NCBI GenBank assembly: GCA_003605035.1
Contig: QZKJ01000097.1
Span: 1 to 40,316, forward strand
Reading direction: 5' to 3'
From: Desulfurivibrio sp.
Lineage (GTDB): Bacteria > Desulfobacterota > Desulfobulbia > Desulfobulbales > SURF-16
Length of the DNA: 40,316 nt
Shown: positions 24,349-32,241 of the stretch, piece after piece
Layout of the letters: the number at the start of each line of letters is the position of its first letter
Position numbering within the stretch: the first letter of the stretch is position 1
Notes under the pieces: model-generated
Databases searched by the model: none
Seen by the model: only the letters and a program-made list of their open reading frames with translations
Told to the model about the DNA's origin: nothing
Made by a program: the position numbers and the translations under genes

Positions 24349-26079
24349 ATGAAAGTCATTCTCGCCAAAAAGGCCGGCTTCTGCATGGGGGTGCGCCGGG
24401 CCGTTGAAACCACCCTGGAAACCGTGCATAAGGCTGATGGGAAAATCGTCACCTTCGGCCCGCTTATCCATAATCCCCAGGTGCTCAGTCTGCTGAAAGA
24501 GCAGGGAGTCGACATCCTCACCGACATCCCGGATAAACTGACCGGCACGGTGATCATCCGCGCCCATGGCGTGCCGCCTGTCCAGAAGCAGCGCCTGCTG
24601 GCCGCCGGGGCTGAGGTGAAGGACGCCACCTGCCCCAGGGTGATGAAGGTGCAGGCCATCATCAGGAAATACCGGGATCGGCAATACACCACCATCATCA
24701 TCGGCGACAAAAACCATGCCGAAGTCGTTGGTCTCATGGGGTATGCCGAACCTGACGTGCATGTGGTCAGCGATGAAAACGATCTCAAGGATCTCAGGAT
24801 CAACGGGCCCTATATCATCGTCAGCCAGACCACCCAGGATGAGATGGCCTTTAACCGGCTGAGCAGCAGAATCATGGAGAGTTTTCCGGACGGCAGGGTC
24901 TTCAATACCATCTGCGATTCCACCCACAAACGGCAGGAGGAGGTGAGAAATCTCTCTAAAAAGGTGCAGGCCATGGTGGTGGTGGGAGGACGGGGCAGCG
25001 CCAATACCCAGCGACTTGGCCAGATTGCCGAAGAAATGGGCTGCCGGGTCTTCATGGCCGAAACCCAGGAGGATCTCGATTTCGCGGCGATCTCTCGATT
25101 TGAGAGGGTCGGGGTTACTGCCGGCGCCTCAACCCCTACCTGGATGATCAACCGCATCGTGCGGGCCCTGGAGTCCTGCCACGGCAAGGGGGACAGTCTG
25201 TTCACCTTTTTCTTCTTCAGTTTTCTCCGTTCGGTGATGGCTTCCAATCTCTTTATCAGCCTGGCGGGCGGACTGCTTGCCCTGATCTGCAGAATCCTGC
25301 AGCATTCCCGGCCCGATGCCCGGGATTTTTTTGTCACCTTCGGCTATCTCTTTGCCATTCACAATCTGAACCGCTACACCGACTACAAGACCAAAAGACT
25401 CAATGACCCCAGGCAGGAGGCTTTCTGGCGCAGATACTCGATGCCGCTGCTCGTCCTGTCGGGCTTTGCCATGGTGCTGTCCATCTATTTCGCCCTGCAG
25501 GAGGGCGCCCTCCATTTCGTCCTGCTGCTCATCATCAGTCTGTTCGGCGTTCTCTACAGTCTGCCCATCCTGCCCAGGATCATTACCAATATCATCCGGG
25601 TACGGAAACTCAAAGAGATCCCGGGCTCGAAAACGTTTTTCGTGGCCCTGGCCTGGTCATTCGTGACGGTGCTGATTCCGGCTATCCATATCAACGCCCT
25701 GTCCCCGGAGAATCTGGCCGTCTTTCTGCTGATCAGTCTCTTTGTCTTTATCCGCACCGTGCTCTTTGATGTCTTTGATATTCAGGGGGACATGATTGCC
25801 GGCAAGGAAACGCTGCCGGTCTGCATCGGTGAAAAGAGATCGATCCGGCTGCTTTACTCCAGCATGGGCCTGCTGGCGATACTTCTTGTTGTGTTCACCG
25901 CCACCGGTCTGACCGAGCAAAGCGGCATCTGGATGCTGGTCCCTGTGCTGTCTCTGCTGCTGCTCACCCGTCTTTATGAAAAGAAAAAGCTGGTGCAGGG
26001 CATCCGCCTTGAGTTCTGGCTGGAAAGCCACTTTTATCTGATTGCAGCCTCCGTCTGGTTGGGATCATCCCTTTCGTAA
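24349..26079 (+). CDS. ispH: IspH (HMBPP reductase) fused to a UbiA-type prenyltransferase domain
   Basis: Residues 1-280 are a complete IspH, the [4Fe-4S] enzyme making IPP and DMAPP from HMBPP. Cluster cysteines are Cys12, Cys95 and Cys189; substrate residues His41, His73, His123, Glu125, Thr161/162, Ser217, Asn219 and Ser261 are in place. With no stop or frame change, residues 285-576 continue as a membrane domain of about 8 hydrophobic segments with UbiA motifs. The second Asp motif is exact: Asp474-x-x-Asp477-x-x-x-Asp481. The first reads N341RYTD345YKTK349, keeping Asn and the central Asp but with Lys where the last Asp usually lies. The polypeptide would thus join precursor synthesis to a prenyl-transfer or anchoring domain. 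Acceptor unknown. Confidence 0.93.
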   Translation: MKVILAKKAGFCMGVRRAVETTLETVHKADGKIVTFGPLIHNPQVLSLLKEQGVDILTDIPDKLTGTVIIRAHGVPPVQKQRLLAAGAEVKDATCPRVMKVQAIIRKYRDRQYTTIIIGDKNHAEVVGLMGYAEPDVHVVSDENDLKDLRINGPYIIVSQTTQDEMAFNRLSSRIMESFPDGRVFNTICDSTHKRQEEVRNLSKKVQAMVVVGGRGSANTQRLGQIAEEMGCRVFMAETQEDLDFAAISRFERVGVTAGASTPTWMINRIVRALESCHGKGDSLFTFFFFSFLRSVMASNLFISLAGGLLALICRILQHSRPDARDFFVTFGYLFAIHNLNRYTDYKTKRLNDPRQEAFWRRYSMPLLVLSGFAMVLSIYFALQEGALHFVLLLIISLFGVLYSLPILPRIITNIIRVRKLKEIPGSKTFFVALAWSFVTVLIPAIHINALSPENLAVFLLISLFVFIRTVLFDVFDIQGDMIAGKETLPVCIGEKRSIRLLYSSMGLLAILLVVFTATGLTEQSGIWMLVPVLSLLLLTRLYEKKKLVQGIRLEFWLESHFYLIAASVWLGSSLS

Positions 26080-26119
26080 ATGATCTGATTCAAAGAAAAA
26101 TAATGATCCGAGGTGCTAC

Positions 26120-27265
26120 ATGCTGGGCTGGTTTAAAAAGAAACTGAAAATCGGAAAACAAGAAGAGCCTGCTGTCGACGAGATCAGCAGAGAGGACGAG
26201 GCCCCTGTCGCCGCCGCGGCCGCTATCGAGACCACCGCCCGGAAATCCCCTGCGCCTCAAGCGGCTGAGGTGCGGGAAACGCCGAGGCCGGAACCACCGG
26301 TCCCCAAACCAAACAGTATTCTGCATGAGGATGTGGGGGTTCTCTTCGGCCGGCTCAAGGAGAGGCTCGCTAAAACCCGAAGCTCCTTCATCAGCAAGGT
26401 GGATGAACTCTTCCTGGGGAAAAAGGTCATTGATCCCGAGCTGCTTGATGATCTGGAAGAAATTCTCATCACCGCGGACCTTGGCGTGGGCACCACCCAG
26501 GAACTGATGGACAGCGCCCGGGAAAAGCTCAGGAGAAATGAACTCAGTGATCCTCTTGCCTTGAAAAAGGTGCTGAAGGAGAAAATCGCCGCATTCATCC
26601 ACAGCTCGGACGCCCCGGCCGAACTGGTGATGCCCGGGGAGGGACCCTTTGTCATCATGGTGGTCGGGGTCAACGGAGTGGGCAAGACCACCACCATCGG
26701 CAAGATGGCCCACAAATTCGTTAAATCCGGCCAGTCGGTCATGCTGGTGGCAGGGGACACCTTCCGGGCCGCGGCCGTGGAACAGCTGCAGATCTGGGGT
26801 GAACGGATCGGGGTGGATGTCATTGCCCAGCGGTCCGGGGCCGATCCCTCGGCGGTTGTCTATGATGCCCTGGAACATGCCGCTAAAAAGAAAACCGATG
26901 TGGTCATTGTGGATACGGCCGGCCGTCTGCATACCAAGGTCAACCTCATGGAAGAGCTGAAGAAAATCAAACGGGTCATGGGTAAGAAGATCCCCGGCGC
27001 CCCCCACGAGGTGATGCTGGTTATCGATGCCACCACCGGCCAGAACGGCATCTCCCAGGCCAGGCTGTTCAGCGAGGCGGTTGAGGTGACCGGCCTCACC
27101 CTGACCAAGCTGGACGGCACGGCCAAGGGCGGCATCGTGGTCAATATCTGCCGCGAGTTCAACATCCCCATCCGCTTCATCGGCATCGGCGAAAAGATGA
27201 GCGACCTGCGGGATTTTGATGCCGATGAATTTGTCGAAGCACTCTTTGCTGAGAATGGCGCATGA
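26120..27265 (+). CDS. ftsY: Signal recognition particle receptor FtsY
   Basis: SRP receptor GTPase that delivers nascent membrane proteins to the translocon. The 381-residue protein has a short basic membrane-targeting start ([11 protein letters not shown]) and an acidic/Ala-rich A domain (about 12-65). The N domain follows (about 70-165), then the G domain with GVNGVGKTT (183-191), [31 protein letters not shown] and the final [28 protein letters not shown] precedes the ATG. Its product may insert the membrane domain of the preceding fusion protein. The stop overlaps the next gene by 4 bases. Confidence 0.97.
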   Translation: MLGWFKKKLKIGKQEEPAVDEISREDEAPVAAAAAIETTARKSPAPQAAEVRETPRPEPPVPKPNSILHEDVGVLFGRLKERLAKTRSSFISKVDELFLGKKVIDPELLDDLEEILITADLGVGTTQELMDSAREKLRRNELSDPLALKKVLKEKIAAFIHSSDAPAELVMPGEGPFVIMVVGVNGVGKTTTIGKMAHKFVKSGQSVMLVAGDTFRAAAVEQLQIWGERIGVDVIAQRSGADPSAVVYDALEHAAKKKTDVVIVDTAGRLHTKVNLMEELKKIKRVMGKKIPGAPHEVMLVIDATTGQNGISQARLFSEAVEVTGLTLTKLDGTAKGGIVVNICREFNIPIRFIGIGEKMSDLRDFDADEFVEALFAENGA

Positions 27266-28098
27266 GATACGAGTACCATTACCATAACCAACCCGGCTGC
27301 GGCGGCTGTCTGCTGGTGGTCGCCCTGATCCTGCTGGCCCTCGGCGGCGCGCCGCTTTTGATCAACGTCATCGGCATCCTGCTGTCCACCGGTCTTTTTC
27401 TTTTCCTCGCGCTGTTTGTCGCCTTCTGGGCCTTCTCCTTCTACATCCGCCGCAAGGTGAGTGAATATGAGCAGGCCCAGACCGAGTCCCGCAAGAACTT
27501 TGTCTCCCTGCTGGCCCATATTCTGGTCAAAGTCGCTCAGTTTGACGGCAATATCACCCGGGCGGAACTGCAGACCATCAAAAACTTCTTCCGCACCCAT
27601 CTGCACTACAATCAGAACCAGATGTTCTGGGTCAATGAACTGATCAAGGACGCCACCCACAACCCGGATTCGCTGGAAACCCTGCTTGAGCAGTTCAAAA
27701 GCTCCTTTGCCTATGAGCCGCGGCTGATCCTGGTGGAGCTGGTCTATCAGGTCTTTTTCTCCAATGAGCGGGTCACTGAGCAGGAACTGGCGCAGGCCCG
27801 CAATATCGCCGCCTTTCTCGAGCTCTCCTCCTATGATTTCCAGACCATTCAGAGCCGCTATATCCACCGGCAACGGACCGCGGTCAATCTGGAGCAGCAG
27901 TATTACGAGGTATTAGGCCTGCAGCCCGGGGCAAGTTTTGAAGAAATCAAAAAGGCCTACCGCAAGCTGAGCATGACCTACCATCCGGACAAGGTTGGCC
28001 ATCTCGGCGAGGAATTCAAGGGGGTTGCCGAAGAGAAGATGAAAGAAATAAACGCGGCATATCAATATCTTAAAACGAAATTCAACAATCAACATTAA
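27262..28098 (+). CDS. Membrane-anchored TerB/J-domain protein (DjlA-like)
   Basis: A 278-residue co-chaperone-like protein. Two hydrophobic segments (about 16-36 and 37-60) anchor it to the inner membrane. A TerB-like domain (about 75-200) follows with the paired acidic turns FDGNITRAE and [10 protein letters not shown]-terminal J domain (about 213-275) holds the DnaK-stimulating HPD at 241-243. DjlA has the same order of anchor, TerB and J domain, but with one membrane segment, so this is an analogue or distant homologue. The start overlaps the ftsY stop (ATGA), so translation is coupled. An assistance role in membrane protein biogenesis with FtsY is inference. Confidence 0.85.
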   Translation: MRYEYHYHNQPGCGGCLLVVALILLALGGAPLLINVIGILLSTGLFLFLALFVAFWAFSFYIRRKVSEYEQAQTESRKNFVSLLAHILVKVAQFDGNITRAELQTIKNFFRTHLHYNQNQMFWVNELIKDATHNPDSLETLLEQFKSSFAYEPRLILVELVYQVFFSNERVTEQELAQARNIAAFLELSSYDFQTIQSRYIHRQRTAVNLEQQYYEVLGLQPGASFEEIKKAYRKLSMTYHPDKVGHLGEEFKGVAEEKMKEINAAYQYLKTKFNNQH

Positions 28099-28119
28099 CA
28101 CTTGAAGGACCGTGATTTT

Positions 28120-29307
28120 ATGGGCATATCGAAAAAAATGCATGAGTTTGCCACCGCCTCCTCCTGGATTCGCAAGATGTTTGAAGAGGGGGCGAAATTG
28201 AAAAAACAGTTCGGGGCGGAAAATGTTTTTGATTTCAGCCTGGGCAATCCCGATATCGCGCCGCCCCCCCAGTTTGATGCGGTATTGCGCAGGATCGCCG
28301 CCGATAACAGCGCCGGGGTGCACAGCTATATGCCCAACAGCGGTTACCCCTTTGTGCGTGAGGCGGTGGCCGGCCAGATCTCGCAAGAACAGGCCATGCC
28401 GGTGGGGGCTGACGATATTCTCATGACCTGCGGCGCAGCCGGGGCCTTGAATGTGGTCCTCAAGGCCATTCTTAATCCTGGCGAGGAGGTTATCATCCTG
28501 GCCCCCTTTTTTGTGGAATACAAGTTTTACATCGACAATCAGGGCGGCAAGAGCGTGGTGGCGCCGACCAGGGATGATTTCAGCCTGGATCTTGCCGCCA
28601 TCGAAGGGGCCATCACCGAGAGAACCAAGGCCATCATCATCAACAGCCCCAACAACCCCACCGGCCAGATCTATCCGGAACAGGACCTCAAGGCCCTGGG
28701 CTCGCTGCTTACCGCCTGCCAGCAGAAATTCGGCTCAACCATCTTTCTGCTCAGCGACGAACCATACCGCAAGATCATCTTTGACGGCCATCAGGTGCCC
28801 AGCATTTTCCAGAGCTACCCCAACAGCATCGTGGTCTCCAGCTACTCCAAGGACCTGTCCCTGCCGGGTGAGCGGATCGGCTATATTGCCGTCCAGCCGG
28901 ACATCACTGAAAAAAGCGCCCTGCTTGCCGCCATGACCCTGGCCAACCGGATTCTCGGTTTTGTCAACGCCCCGGCGCTGATGCAGCGGGTGGTGGCCGA
29001 GCTGCAGGGGGTGACGGTGGATACCTCCATTTACGCCCGCAGGCGGCAGACCTTCTGTGACATTCTCAGCGCGGCAGGCCTTTCTTTTACCCCGCCCAAG
29101 GGCGCTTTTTACATCTTCCCCAGAACCCCGATTGCCGATGACGTGCAGTTTGTCGCCCATCTGCAGAAATATAAGATTCTCGCCGTGCCGGGACGCGGCT
29201 TCGGCCTGCCGGGCCATATCCGTCTGGCTTTCTGTGTCGATGACCAGCTGATCGCCCGCTCCGCCACTGCCTTCAAACAGGCCATGGATACCCTGGGAGA
29301 GGCCTAG
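28120..29307 (+). CDS. PLP-dependent class I/II aminotransferase
   Basis: Fold-type I aminotransferase of 395 residues starting at ATG 28120 (AAGGA 10 bases upstream; TTG 28102 is less likely). The sequence shows FDFSLGNPD, the AGALNVVLKA glycine loop, INSPNNPTGQIY, LSDEPYRKI and the PLP-lysine block SSYSKDLSLPGERIGY. The C-terminus holds PPKGAFYIFP and the substrate-carboxylate Arg in HIRLAFC. The family includes aspartate and alanine/aromatic aminotransferases; the substrate cannot be fixed from sequence. It is the seventh gene of the plus-strand run and abuts the next gene without a gap. Confidence 0.88.
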   Translation: MGISKKMHEFATASSWIRKMFEEGAKLKKQFGAENVFDFSLGNPDIAPPPQFDAVLRRIAADNSAGVHSYMPNSGYPFVREAVAGQISQEQAMPVGADDILMTCGAAGALNVVLKAILNPGEEVIILAPFFVEYKFYIDNQGGKSVVAPTRDDFSLDLAAIEGAITERTKAIIINSPNNPTGQIYPEQDLKALGSLLTACQQKFGSTIFLLSDEPYRKIIFDGHQVPSIFQSYPNSIVVSSYSKDLSLPGERIGYIAVQPDITEKSALLAAMTLANRILGFVNAPALMQRVVAELQGVTVDTSIYARRRQTFCDILSAAGLSFTPPKGAFYIFPRTPIADDVQFVAHLQKYKILAVPGRGFGLPGHIRLAFCVDDQLIARSATAFKQAMDTLGEA

Positions 29308-30378
29308 TTGGTTCGCGAGAACATCCTTGTTCTTGAGCCTTACTTTGGCGGTTCGCACCAGAGCTTTCTGGACGGGCTGCAGAAACATCTGCCCTTCCGC
29401 TTTCACCTGCTCACCCTGCCGGCGAGAAAGTGGAAGTGGCGGATGCGTTTTGCCGCACCCTATTACGCCGGCATCCTGCCGCAGACCAGGGACTGCGATC
29501 TGCTCCTCTGCTCAAGCTTCGTGGATGTGGCGACCCTGCGCGGCATGGGACCGGCCTGGCTGCGGGAGGTGCCGATCTTCACCTATTTTCATGAAAATCA
29601 GTTTGCCTATCCGGTGCAGGTTGAGCACGAGCGCGATCTGCATTTTGCCGTGACCAATTTCACCACTGCCTGCTGCTCGGAGCGGATAGCCTTCAATTCC
29701 GTCTATAACATGGAATCCTTTCTCGCAGGCTGTGCGGCCCTGGAAAAGAAGATTCCTGATATGAAGCTCGGTTCGGCCGCGCAATTGCGGGAAAAATCCC
29801 TGGTGCTCCATCCCGGCCTGGATTTTTCCCGGCTTGACGCGCTGCCGGCCGCAGGCTTTGCAGACCCCGGCCCGCCGGTGATCATCTGGAATCACCGCTG
29901 GGAATACGACAAGAATCCGGAACTCTTTTTCCGCACCCTCTTTCAGCTTGCCGAGCAACAGGTGGATTACCGGCTGGCTATTCTCGGCCAGAGTTTTGCC
30001 CAGCATCCGGACATCTTTGCCGAGACCCGCGAAAGGCTCGGCCGCCGGCTGCTGCATGTCGGTTATGTGGCTGACCGGCAGGAGTATTATCAATGGCTGC
30101 GCCAGGGCAGTCTCATCGTCTCAACGGCAAACCATGAATTTTTCGGCATGGCGGTTATCGAGGCCGTGCGCGCCGGTTGCCGGCCGCTGTTGCCGAATCG
30201 GCTTTCCTATCCGGAACTTTTTCCAGACGAATATCTTTATAATGATGAGGATTTGTTGTATCGATTACAAGAGGGGCTACAGAAACCACGACTTGCTGCC
30301 ACCGCCGCCCGACAGCTGACCGAGCAGTTCTCCTGGCCTGCGCTGGCCGGCAGCTATTCTGACTGGTTGCACTCATGA
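29308..30378 (+). CDS. tRNA-queuosine alpha-mannosyltransferase-like glycosyltransferase
   Basis: A 356-residue GT4-like enzyme with the DUF3524 N-terminal domain. Diagnostic blocks are LEPYFGGSHQSFLDGL (8-23), TLPARKWKWRMR, FTYFHENQFAYPV, LHPGLDF, IIWNHRWEYDKNPE and EAVRAGCRPLLPNRLSYPELFP. The vertebrate member (QTMAN/GTDC1) transfers mannose from GDP-mannose to queuosine in tRNA-Asp; bacterial members are less studied. manC in the same run could supply GDP-mannose. The only available start is TTG 29308, directly after the aminotransferase TAG. The stop overlaps an ATGA at 30375 that probably was the original start of the DUF1178 gene. Confidence 0.88.
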   Translation: MVRENILVLEPYFGGSHQSFLDGLQKHLPFRFHLLTLPARKWKWRMRFAAPYYAGILPQTRDCDLLLCSSFVDVATLRGMGPAWLREVPIFTYFHENQFAYPVQVEHERDLHFAVTNFTTACCSERIAFNSVYNMESFLAGCAALEKKIPDMKLGSAAQLREKSLVLHPGLDFSRLDALPAAGFADPGPPVIIWNHRWEYDKNPELFFRTLFQLAEQQVDYRLAILGQSFAQHPDIFAETRERLGRRLLHVGYVADRQEYYQWLRQGSLIVSTANHEFFGMAVIEAVRAGCRPLLPNRLSYPELFPDEYLYNDEDLLYRLQEGLQKPRLAATAARQLTEQFSWPALAGSYSDWLHS

Positions 30379-30384
30379 TTGTTT

Positions 30385-30552
30385 GTAACTGTCCAGCAGC
30401 ACCGCATCTGCTTTGTCATCGGCCCAGCCGCATACCCCATGTAGAGCGGCCAGGCCTCTCTCGGTGTCTGCGCTTACCGGCGCATCTGCGGCACTGCTGT
30501 ACAGTTACAGCACCGGGGCGATCGAACGTTTTTCGTCCCAGGCTTGGTAATT
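30385..30552. mobile_element. 168-bp non-coding insertion flanked by a 10-bp direct repeat
   Basis: ATGATTGTTT occurs at 30375-30384 and again at 30553-30562, on either side of this stretch. The second copy is the start of DUF1178; the first overlaps the TGA of the upstream gene as ATGA. The simplest reading is an insertion with target duplication. Inside are three small hairpins: AGAG-GGCC-a-GGCC-CTC (30443-30460), TGCGC/GCGCA (30469-30484) and GCTGTA/TACAGC (30496-30511). GTAACTGT (30385-30392) is complementary to ACAGTTAC (30501-30508). No terminal inverted repeats at the exact ends and no protein are seen. A short open frame through it is not believed. Confidence 0.45.
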
Positions 30553-31002
30553 ATGATTGTTTTTGATATTGCCTGCGAATGCGGTTTTCTCTTTGAGGGC
30601 TGGTTCAAGAACCACCAGGAATTTGCCAGCCAGGAAAGTGAAGGACTGCTCAGCTGCCCCAGATGCGGGAGCAGACAGTGTCTGCGCCGGATACTGTCGC
30701 CGGTCGCCTTTCAGAAAAGGACTTCCGGAGAAACGGCTGCCGCCCGGGGGCTGGCTGAAACCGATCCTGCCCGGCTGGCCGAGGCCGTGGCGCAGACCAT
30801 GCGGAGCATCCAGGAGTTTGTCGAAAAAAACTTTGAGGATGTGGGCGGCGATTTTGCCCGGCAAACCCTGAAAATCCATTACGGGGTGGCAGAACCCAGA
30901 AATATCCGGGGAGTAGCCACTGCGGCGGAGGAAAAAATGCTTGATAAGGAAGGGGTCCGCTATCTGAAGATGCCGCTACCGGGGAAAAAAGAGGGGCATT
31001 AA
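30553..31002 (+). CDS. DUF1178 protein
   Basis: A 149-residue protein of the DUF1178 family, function unknown. The family start MIVFDIACECGFLFEGWFKN is complete. The Cys pairs C-x-C (about 8-10) and CPRC (about 35-38) may bind zinc. The alanine-rich middle ends in VGGDFARQTLKIHYG, followed by RNIRGVATAAEEKML, the conserved C-terminal pattern. I choose ATG 30553 since it matches the family; TTG 30544 is unlikely. No clear ribosome site precedes it, consistent with loss of coupling after the insertion upstream. Confidence 0.87.
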   Translation: MIVFDIACECGFLFEGWFKNHQEFASQESEGLLSCPRCGSRQCLRRILSPVAFQKRTSGETAAARGLAETDPARLAEAVAQTMRSIQEFVEKNFEDVGGDFARQTLKIHYGVAEPRNIRGVATAAEEKMLDKEGVRYLKMPLPGKKEGH

Positions 31003-31018
31003 CCGGGGTGAGGAAAAA

Positions 31019-32035
31019 ATGAGGCGGCTGTTCAGCTTTTTACAAAAAAGATGCCTGTTTGGGTTACTGGTCTGTCTGTCGCCCCTGCTGCTCGTCTCCT
31101 GCGTGACATTGACAGGCCCGGCGGCCGAAGCTCCTGCCAGGGCATACCTGCCGGCAGAAGGCGAGACCCTGCTGGACCGTTTTGCTCCGTTGTTCGTCCT
31201 GCAGACATCCGGGGAGAATCATAATCGTATCGGCAGACCTGCGGCCCGTTATGCCAGGCAGGAGAGCAAAGAAGAGGAAATCTTCATTGATCCGGCGGAG
31301 GCGGTGCTATTTGCCGAACAGCGCACCTTTTCCACGGCAGCGGGCAACTATACCAACCTTATTTACCGTATCCATTTTGAAAGTGTCCCCTTTAATCTCA
31401 TCCCGTTTCATGTGACGGCAGGGAAAAAAACCGGCCTGTTTGTCATCCTCACTTTAGACAGCAGCAATCAGCCGCTGCTGGTGACGACCGTCCATACCTG
31501 CGGCTGTTACTGCGTGATCACCCCCACCTCGTACCTGCCGCGCCGGGCCTATCCGGACGGCTGGCAGTTCCGGGAGGTAAATCTCTGGGGCGAGACCCTG
31601 CCGGCCATGCTTGATTACGCTGACGGCAGCGGGGAAAAAAGAAAACTGCTGGTCTTTCTGCGGGACGGCACCCATCGGGTAAGGCACCTGCAGATCATGG
31701 CAGCAGGAGAGATCGCCGGCAATTTTGCCCCTCTCCCCATCCGCCTGGATCCCATGGCGGCCTTGAAGGCAATCCCTCTGGAAGACGGCAGCGTCACCTC
31801 GTTTTTTGAGGAGAGCGGCTGGCGCAACGGTTTTGTGAAAGGCTCTTACAAGCCCTGGGAAATGTTGCTGATTAGCTGGTGGGCGCTTGATCTGAACGTC
31901 GGCTGCGACAAGGAGTATGGCGACTCGCTCACCTCGGCGACCACCTTTCACACCAGCCTCAAACCCTGGTGCCGGAGCGAGTCCGACATGCGGAATTTTG
32001 CCGGCTTTCTGGGTTTCTGGGGCTGGAAATTATAG
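31019..32035 (+). CDS. Unknown lipoprotein
   Basis: A 338-residue protein with a lipoprotein signal: basic start, hydrophobic core, LVSC with Cys28. It should sit in the inner or outer membrane facing the periplasm. I recognise no domain. It contains LIYRIHFESVPFNLIPFHVTAGKKTGLFVI (mainly strand-like), a His/Cys cluster HTCGCYC (about 158-164) and several Trp-rich segments near the end (SWWALDLNVGCDKEYG, GFWGWKL). GAGGAAAAAATG gives a good start. It closes the long plus-strand run and overlaps the convergent small gene by 6 bases. Confidence 0.8.
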   Translation: MRRLFSFLQKRCLFGLLVCLSPLLLVSCVTLTGPAAEAPARAYLPAEGETLLDRFAPLFVLQTSGENHNRIGRPAARYARQESKEEEIFIDPAEAVLFAEQRTFSTAAGNYTNLIYRIHFESVPFNLIPFHVTAGKKTGLFVILTLDSSNQPLLVTTVHTCGCYCVITPTSYLPRRAYPDGWQFREVNLWGETLPAMLDYADGSGEKRKLLVFLRDGTHRVRHLQIMAAGEIAGNFAPLPIRLDPMAALKAIPLEDGSVTSFFEESGWRNGFVKGSYKPWEMLLISWWALDLNVGCDKEYGDSLTSATTFHTSLKPWCRSESDMRNFAGFLGFWGWKL

Positions 32036-32230
32036 CTTCTTGTCCGCCCTGTCCGCTTTGGCGAAATGACAGTCCAGGAACTCGCATTCCAAAGGAGAGA
32101 GATCAAAACGTATCTGGGCCTCTCTGAAAACGTCCGTCCGTTTTTTTTCAGGATGTTCTTCCAGTATCTCGCTTACCCAGCTGAGCACCTTTTTCATTTT
32201 ATCGCCCGGCGGCTGCATTGAATGGGACAT
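32030..32230 (-). CDS. Unknown 66-residue protein downstream of glgB
   Basis: A small cytoplasmic protein with many charged residues: KKVLSWVSEILEEHPEKKRTD, then VFREAQIRFDLSPLECEFLDC. The helical content and lack of a signal suggest a small soluble protein. GAGGAG lies 8 bases before ATG 32230, and the gap after the glgB stop is only 11 bases, so the two genes are probably co-transcribed. No family is recognised. Coding is supported by the strong ribosome site and operon-like spacing. Confidence 0.7.
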   Translation of the reverse strand: MSHSMQPPGDKMKKVLSWVSEILEEHPEKKRTDVFREAQIRFDLSPLECEFLDCHFAKADRADKKL

Positions 32231-32241
32231 GGCCTGCTCCT

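Noticed and set aside
23866-24927. 353-codon minus-strand open frame
   Set aside because: Antisense to bpt and ispH, both with complete conserved motifs.
30375-30566. 63-codon frame starting MIVC at the mannosyltransferase stop
   Set aside because: It starts from the duplicated ATGATTGTTT but then runs through the non-coding insertion with unrelated composition; better explained as the severed old start of DUF1178.
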